15,457 nt of DNA from HK-STAS-PATE-36 sp964565615 (GTDB lineage Bacteria; Patescibacteriota; Saccharimonadia; Saccharimonadales; JAGQNJ01), in NCBI GenBank assembly GCA_964565615.1, contig CAZMFO010000020.1:1-15457 (forward strand), read 5' to 3'. Below the pieces are notes generated by a model, which searched no databases, was not told the origin of the DNA, and worked only from the letters and a program-made list of their open reading frames with translations. Below, in pieces: positions 13,142 through 15,457 of the stretch. Made by a program: the position numbers and the translations under genes. Each line of letters begins with the position of its first letter. Position 1 is the first letter of the stretch.

Positions 13142-14023
13142 ATGCCAGAGTTACCAGAGGTAGAGACAGTTAGAAGAGGGTTGGAGGAGCTTTTGCCGGG
13201 TCGCGAGATTCGCGAGGTAACGATAATATGGGAGAAGAGTCTTCAGGCCAGCCAAGCAGACATCAACAAATACATTATTGGTTCTAGTGTTCTATCGGTT
13301 GAGCGTCGAGGGAAGATGCTAGAGGTAAAACTTAGCTCTCAATATAGTTTAGTAGTCCATTTAAAGATGACTGGTCAATTGGTCTATCGGGGTAAGCAAA
13401 ACTTTGGGGCAGGGCACCCGAACGATAGTTTAGTTGGTGAACTACCCGATCGGACAACCCGGATTATCTTTAGCTTTAAAGATGGGTCTAGGCTATTCTT
13501 TAATGATCAGCGAAAATTTGGCTGGATAAGATTGGTGCGAACCAATTTACTGGAGAGCCAACCTTATATTAAGAAGCTTGGCCCAGAACCGCTAGAGCCT
13601 TCATTTACGGCAGATGATTTTCTAGCTCGATTAAAGCGTCGCAACAATTCTGCCATAAAAGCGGTATTATTAGATCAATCTGTGGTAGTTGGAATTGGCA
13701 ACATTTATGCTGATGAGTCATTATTTTTGGCAAAATTACACCCCAAAAAGCGGGTTAAAGATATTTCTAGAACAAAATTAATCGCATTATTTAAGGCAGT
13801 TAATACTGTTTTACAACAGGGTATTTCAAGCGGAGGATCAAGCGATAGGAATTATGTAGACGCTAGCGGAAACAAAGGACAATATTTAGATTTTGCCAAA
13901 GTATTTAGAAGAGAGGGAAAAATATGCTTTAATTGCGGAGCTACAATTATTAAAATTCGTGTTGCCGGAAGAGGTACCCACCTTTGTCCATATGAACAAA
14001 AATTACCAAAGGACTATAAATGA
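13142..14023 (+). CDS. mutM: formamidopyrimidine-DNA glycosylase
   Basis: Base-excision repair enzyme (Fpg) that removes 8-oxoguanine and formamidopyrimidines and cleaves the abasic site. The 293 residues begin MPELPEVETVRRGL, giving the catalytic N-terminal Pro and Glu once Met is removed. ERRGKMLEV holds the conserved Lys, followed by HLKMTGQL, FNDQRKFGWIRL, IGNIYADESLFLAKLHP (helix-two-turn-helix; Asp replaces the usual Asn in IYANE) and GGSSDRNYVDASG. The C-terminal zinc finger has C262, C265 and C282, but the fourth ligand is E285 in CPYEQ; spacing (3, 17, 3) is normal. R277 matches the DNA-contacting Arg of the finger. The protein has a few extra residues after the finger. It has its own leaderless promoter and overlaps holA by ATGA, so the two form a small operon. 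Confidence 0.96.
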   Translation: MPELPEVETVRRGLEELLPGREIREVTIIWEKSLQASQADINKYIIGSSVLSVERRGKMLEVKLSSQYSLVVHLKMTGQLVYRGKQNFGAGHPNDSLVGELPDRTTRIIFSFKDGSRLFFNDQRKFGWIRLVRTNLLESQPYIKKLGPEPLEPSFTADDFLARLKRRNNSAIKAVLLDQSVVVGIGNIYADESLFLAKLHPKKRVKDISRTKLIALFKAVNTVLQQGISSGGSSDRNYVDASGNKGQYLDFAKVFRREGKICFNCGATIIKIRVAGRGTHLCPYEQKLPKDYK

Positions 14024-14928
14024 TTTATTTTTTTACTGGAGCGAACGATTTCGCAATCAAGCAAAGGGTGGATTCTTTGGTAAATTCATTTTTAGCCGAA
14101 CACGATAAACTGGCACTAGAAAGCTTGGTAGCGAGCGAAACAGAGCCTGGACTAATTATTGAAGCAGTTAGTGCTTTGCCGTTCTTGTATTCATCTAAAA
14201 TGGTTATAGTCAGAGATGTTACCGATAAAGACTTAATAGCGAGACTTGTTGATCTAGATATCCCAGAACAAAATATAGTTATTGTAATTATTAAGCTTGA
14301 TAAGCGTGCTGGTTATTATAAAAAGATAAAGTCGTTATCGGGTTTTGAGGTTTTTGAAAAGAGTCCCGCCCACAATATGTCACGATGGATTATGGATTAT
14401 GCTAAGACTGAAGGGGGTAGTATTTCCTTATCAGACGCCAGATATCTAATTGATAGAGTTGGCGAAAACCAGATGATGCTAAAAAGCGAACTAGATAAGC
14501 TACTAACACACAGCCCATCAATTAAGAAGCAAGTGATCGATTTGTTGGTAGAGGCTCGCCCCCAAAGTACAAATTTTGATTTATTAAAGGCGGTTTTTCT
14601 TAAGCAAACTAGCAAAGTCAAACAATTATACAAAGAACAAAGGCTTCAAAAAGTTGAGCCACAGATGATAATTGGAGCAATTGGTTGGCAGTTACACTTG
14701 CTGGCGCTGGTTAAATCGGCAAAAAAGCTGTCTTCTTTTGAGATTGCTAAAACAGCAAAAGTTAAGTTGTATAGTGTAGAAAAATCTATGGAGCTAGCCA
14801 AAAATTTGTCTATGACCGATATAAAAAGGCTAGTTAAAGAAGCACACCAGCTAGATATAATGATTAAGTCAACTAATGTTAATGCCGATCAGGCAGTGTT
14901 GCTATTTTTAAACAGAATTACTTCTTAG
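14020..14928 (+). CDS. holA: DNA polymerase III delta subunit
   Basis: Clamp-loader delta subunit that opens the sliding clamp, 302 aa, slightly shorter than the E. coli protein. It begins MIYFFTGANDFAIKQRVDSL, matching the delta-family start with the degenerate nucleotide-binding fold. VSALPFLYSSKMVIVRDV (residues 50-67) is the conserved segment that includes the FL-containing loop before the strand. The middle has an AAA+-like lid region (LSDARYLIDRVGENQMMLKSELDKL) and the C-terminal third is the helical collar domain (QSTNFDLLKAVF to the end). It starts inside the mutM stop (ATGA), so translation is coupled. Its end overlaps the convergent rpsT gene by 11 nt; holA next to rpsT is a recurrent bacterial arrangement and supports both calls. 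Confidence 0.92.
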   Translation: MIYFFTGANDFAIKQRVDSLVNSFLAEHDKLALESLVASETEPGLIIEAVSALPFLYSSKMVIVRDVTDKDLIARLVDLDIPEQNIVIVIIKLDKRAGYYKKIKSLSGFEVFEKSPAHNMSRWIMDYAKTEGGSISLSDARYLIDRVGENQMMLKSELDKLLTHSPSIKKQVIDLLVEARPQSTNFDLLKAVFLKQTSKVKQLYKEQRLQKVEPQMIIGAIGWQLHLLALVKSAKKLSSFEIAKTAKVKLYSVEKSMELAKNLSMTDIKRLVKEAHQLDIMIKSTNVNADQAVLLFLNRITS

Positions 14929-15310
14929 TAGTTGTTTTTTTAGTAGTCGGCTTAGCCTTGGTAGCTGTTTTTGTTACTTTTTGTGTCGCTGATTTGCTAG
15001 TTGTTGACTTATTCTTGGCAGGTTTTTTGCTTGGAGAAGTAGCTGGCTTTACATTAGCATTTTGAGCAATTTTAGCTAGTTGAGCTTTTTTGCGAGCACC
15101 TTTGTTCTTATGAATAACACCTTTTTTTATGGCTTTATCTATATCGCTTTGGGCTTTTGCCAACAGCTTGGGAGCATCCTTTTTATTGCCCGAAATACTG
15201 GCAACCAGTGCCTTAATTGAGCTTTTGACGGACCGTTTTGTTTTGCGATTACGAATGGTTGCCTTATCGGCAACTTTAACACGCTTTTTTGCAGACTTAA
15301 TGATTGGCAT
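14918..15310 (-). CDS. rpsT: 30S ribosomal protein S20 with C-terminal tail
   Basis: Small-subunit protein that binds 16S rRNA. The start MPIIKSAKKRVK and the core to about residue 87 (RNRKTKRSVKSSIKAL, then KAIKKGVIHKNKGARKKAQLAK) are typical S20, a helical bundle rich in Lys and Arg. The protein is 130 aa, against roughly 85-90 for the family. The extra 43 residues (88-130) are a low-complexity Lys/Thr/Ala/Ser/Pro tail ending TTKKTTTKK, likely disordered and RNA-binding. The gene's stop lies within the end of holA on the other strand. Translation starts at 15310 after an AGAAGGA Shine-Dalgarno, and a strong promoter stands further upstream, so unlike several neighbours it has a normal leader. 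Confidence 0.95.
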   Translation of the reverse strand: MPIIKSAKKRVKVADKATIRNRKTKRSVKSSIKALVASISGNKKDAPKLLAKAQSDIDKAIKKGVIHKNKGARKKAQLAKIAQNANVKPATSPSKKPAKNKSTTSKSATQKVTKTATKAKPTTKKTTTKK

Positions 15311-15322
15311 TACAGTTATTGT

Positions 15323-15329
15323 TCCTTCT
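15323..15329 (-). promoter_or_regulatory. Shine-Dalgarno of rpsT
   Basis: AGAAGGA on the minus strand, 12 nt before the ATG at 15310. It shows that this organism uses Shine-Dalgarno initiation alongside the leaderless starts. Confidence 0.55.
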
Positions 15330-15358
15330 CTAGTTAATTAATAATCTTTATTGTTTTT

Positions 15359-15387
15359 ACTATAGCGTATAACCCCTGTTTTGTAAA
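15359..15387 (-). promoter_or_regulatory. sigma-70 promoter of rpsT
   Basis: On the minus strand TTTACA (15382-15387) and TATAGT (15359-15364) are five-of-six matches to the -35 and -10 consensus with 17-bp spacing. The predicted leader is about 42 nt, leaving room for the Shine-Dalgarno and possible regulation by S20. Confidence 0.65.
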
Positions 15388-15395
15388 TACTATTT

Positions 15396-15420
15396 GTTTT
15401 AGGGTTCACTAAACTAAAAC
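15396..15420. repeat. inverted repeat upstream of rpsT promoter
   Basis: GTTTTAG (15396-15402) and CTAAAAC (15414-15420) are perfect 7-bp inverted arms around an 11-nt loop, just upstream of the rpsT -35. It is not followed by a T run, so terminator function is unlikely; it could be an operator or belong to an element outside the window. The remaining bases to 15457 show nothing I can assign. Confidence 0.3.
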
Positions 15421-15457
15421 GGAACACCCGTATACTTAGGAGTGTAATAGCAACCAA

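Noticed and set aside
15431..15436. TATACT as a plus-strand promoter pointing out of the window
   Set aside because: No convincing -35 or extended TG, and the downstream gene is not visible, so it cannot be supported.
15396..15457. Possible tRNA T-arm or other RNA gene at the right edge (GGTTC within a stem)
   Set aside because: The stem-loop has a loop of the wrong size and no acceptor or anticodon arms can be folded; left as an inverted repeat only.
1..15457. CRISPR array, insertion sequence, prophage, toxin-antitoxin or recoded UGA
   Set aside because: No regularly spaced repeats, transposase, phage or toxin-antitoxin genes are seen, and TGA serves as a normal stop for dnaG and mutM.

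Overview
The window is AT-rich, tightly packed and entirely chromosomal in character: thirteen recognisable or long genes plus two small ORFs, with almost no intergenic space and no transposase, tRNA, rRNA or CRISPR array. The gene set (DnaG, a primary sigma factor, PolA, MutM, HolA, S20, a lone MgtE channel domain, a P2-type ATPase and a polyprenyl synthase beside a divergent squalene/phytoene-synthase relative) together with short, simplified proteins suggests a reduced-genome Patescibacteria/CPR bacterium, with Saccharibacteria (TM7) my best guess. TGA is used as a stop (dnaG, mutM, the 35-aa ORF), so this is not a recoded Gracilibacteria/Absconditabacteria lineage. The taxonomic call is inference from protein character, not from a search.

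Layout: (1) 59-310, a strong promoter and an unrecognised acidic 59-aa protein. (2) 362-5083, a compressed plus-strand operon dnaG - rpoD - 35-aa membrane peptide - P-loop kinase - polyprenyl diphosphate synthase, joined by overlaps or gaps of 1-9 nt. (3) 5099-6119, a squalene/phytoene synthase-like gene with its own promoter. (4) 6129-8894, a convergent P-type cation ATPase on the minus strand, divergent from (5) polA, 8940-11567. (6) 11594-12148 minus, an MgtE channel-domain protein, divergent from (7) 12225-12794, an unknown membrane-anchored protein. (8) 12823-13068 minus, a small DUF721/DciA-like protein, divergent from (9) mutM-holA, 13142-14928. (10) 14918-15310 minus, rpsT with its promoter, convergent with and overlapping holA.

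The genes cover replication and repair (primase, Pol I, Pol III delta, MutM, possibly a DciA-type helicase factor), transcription initiation (sigma-70), translation (S20), isoprenoid/lipid metabolism and cation homeostasis.

Two patterns stand out. First, at six genes a sigma-70 -10 hexamer, often with an extended TGn, ends exactly 6 or 7 nt before the ATG, so those mRNAs should be leaderless or nearly so. Operon-internal genes and rpsT carry Shine-Dalgarno sequences instead. Second, several conserved enzymes lack canonical residues. DnaG has lost all four zinc ligands, MutM has lost one of four zinc-finger cysteines, PolA has HDS in motif C and no recognisable proofreading residues, the squalene/phytoene-type enzyme has lost aspartates in both of its motifs, and the ATPase has changed cation-site residues.
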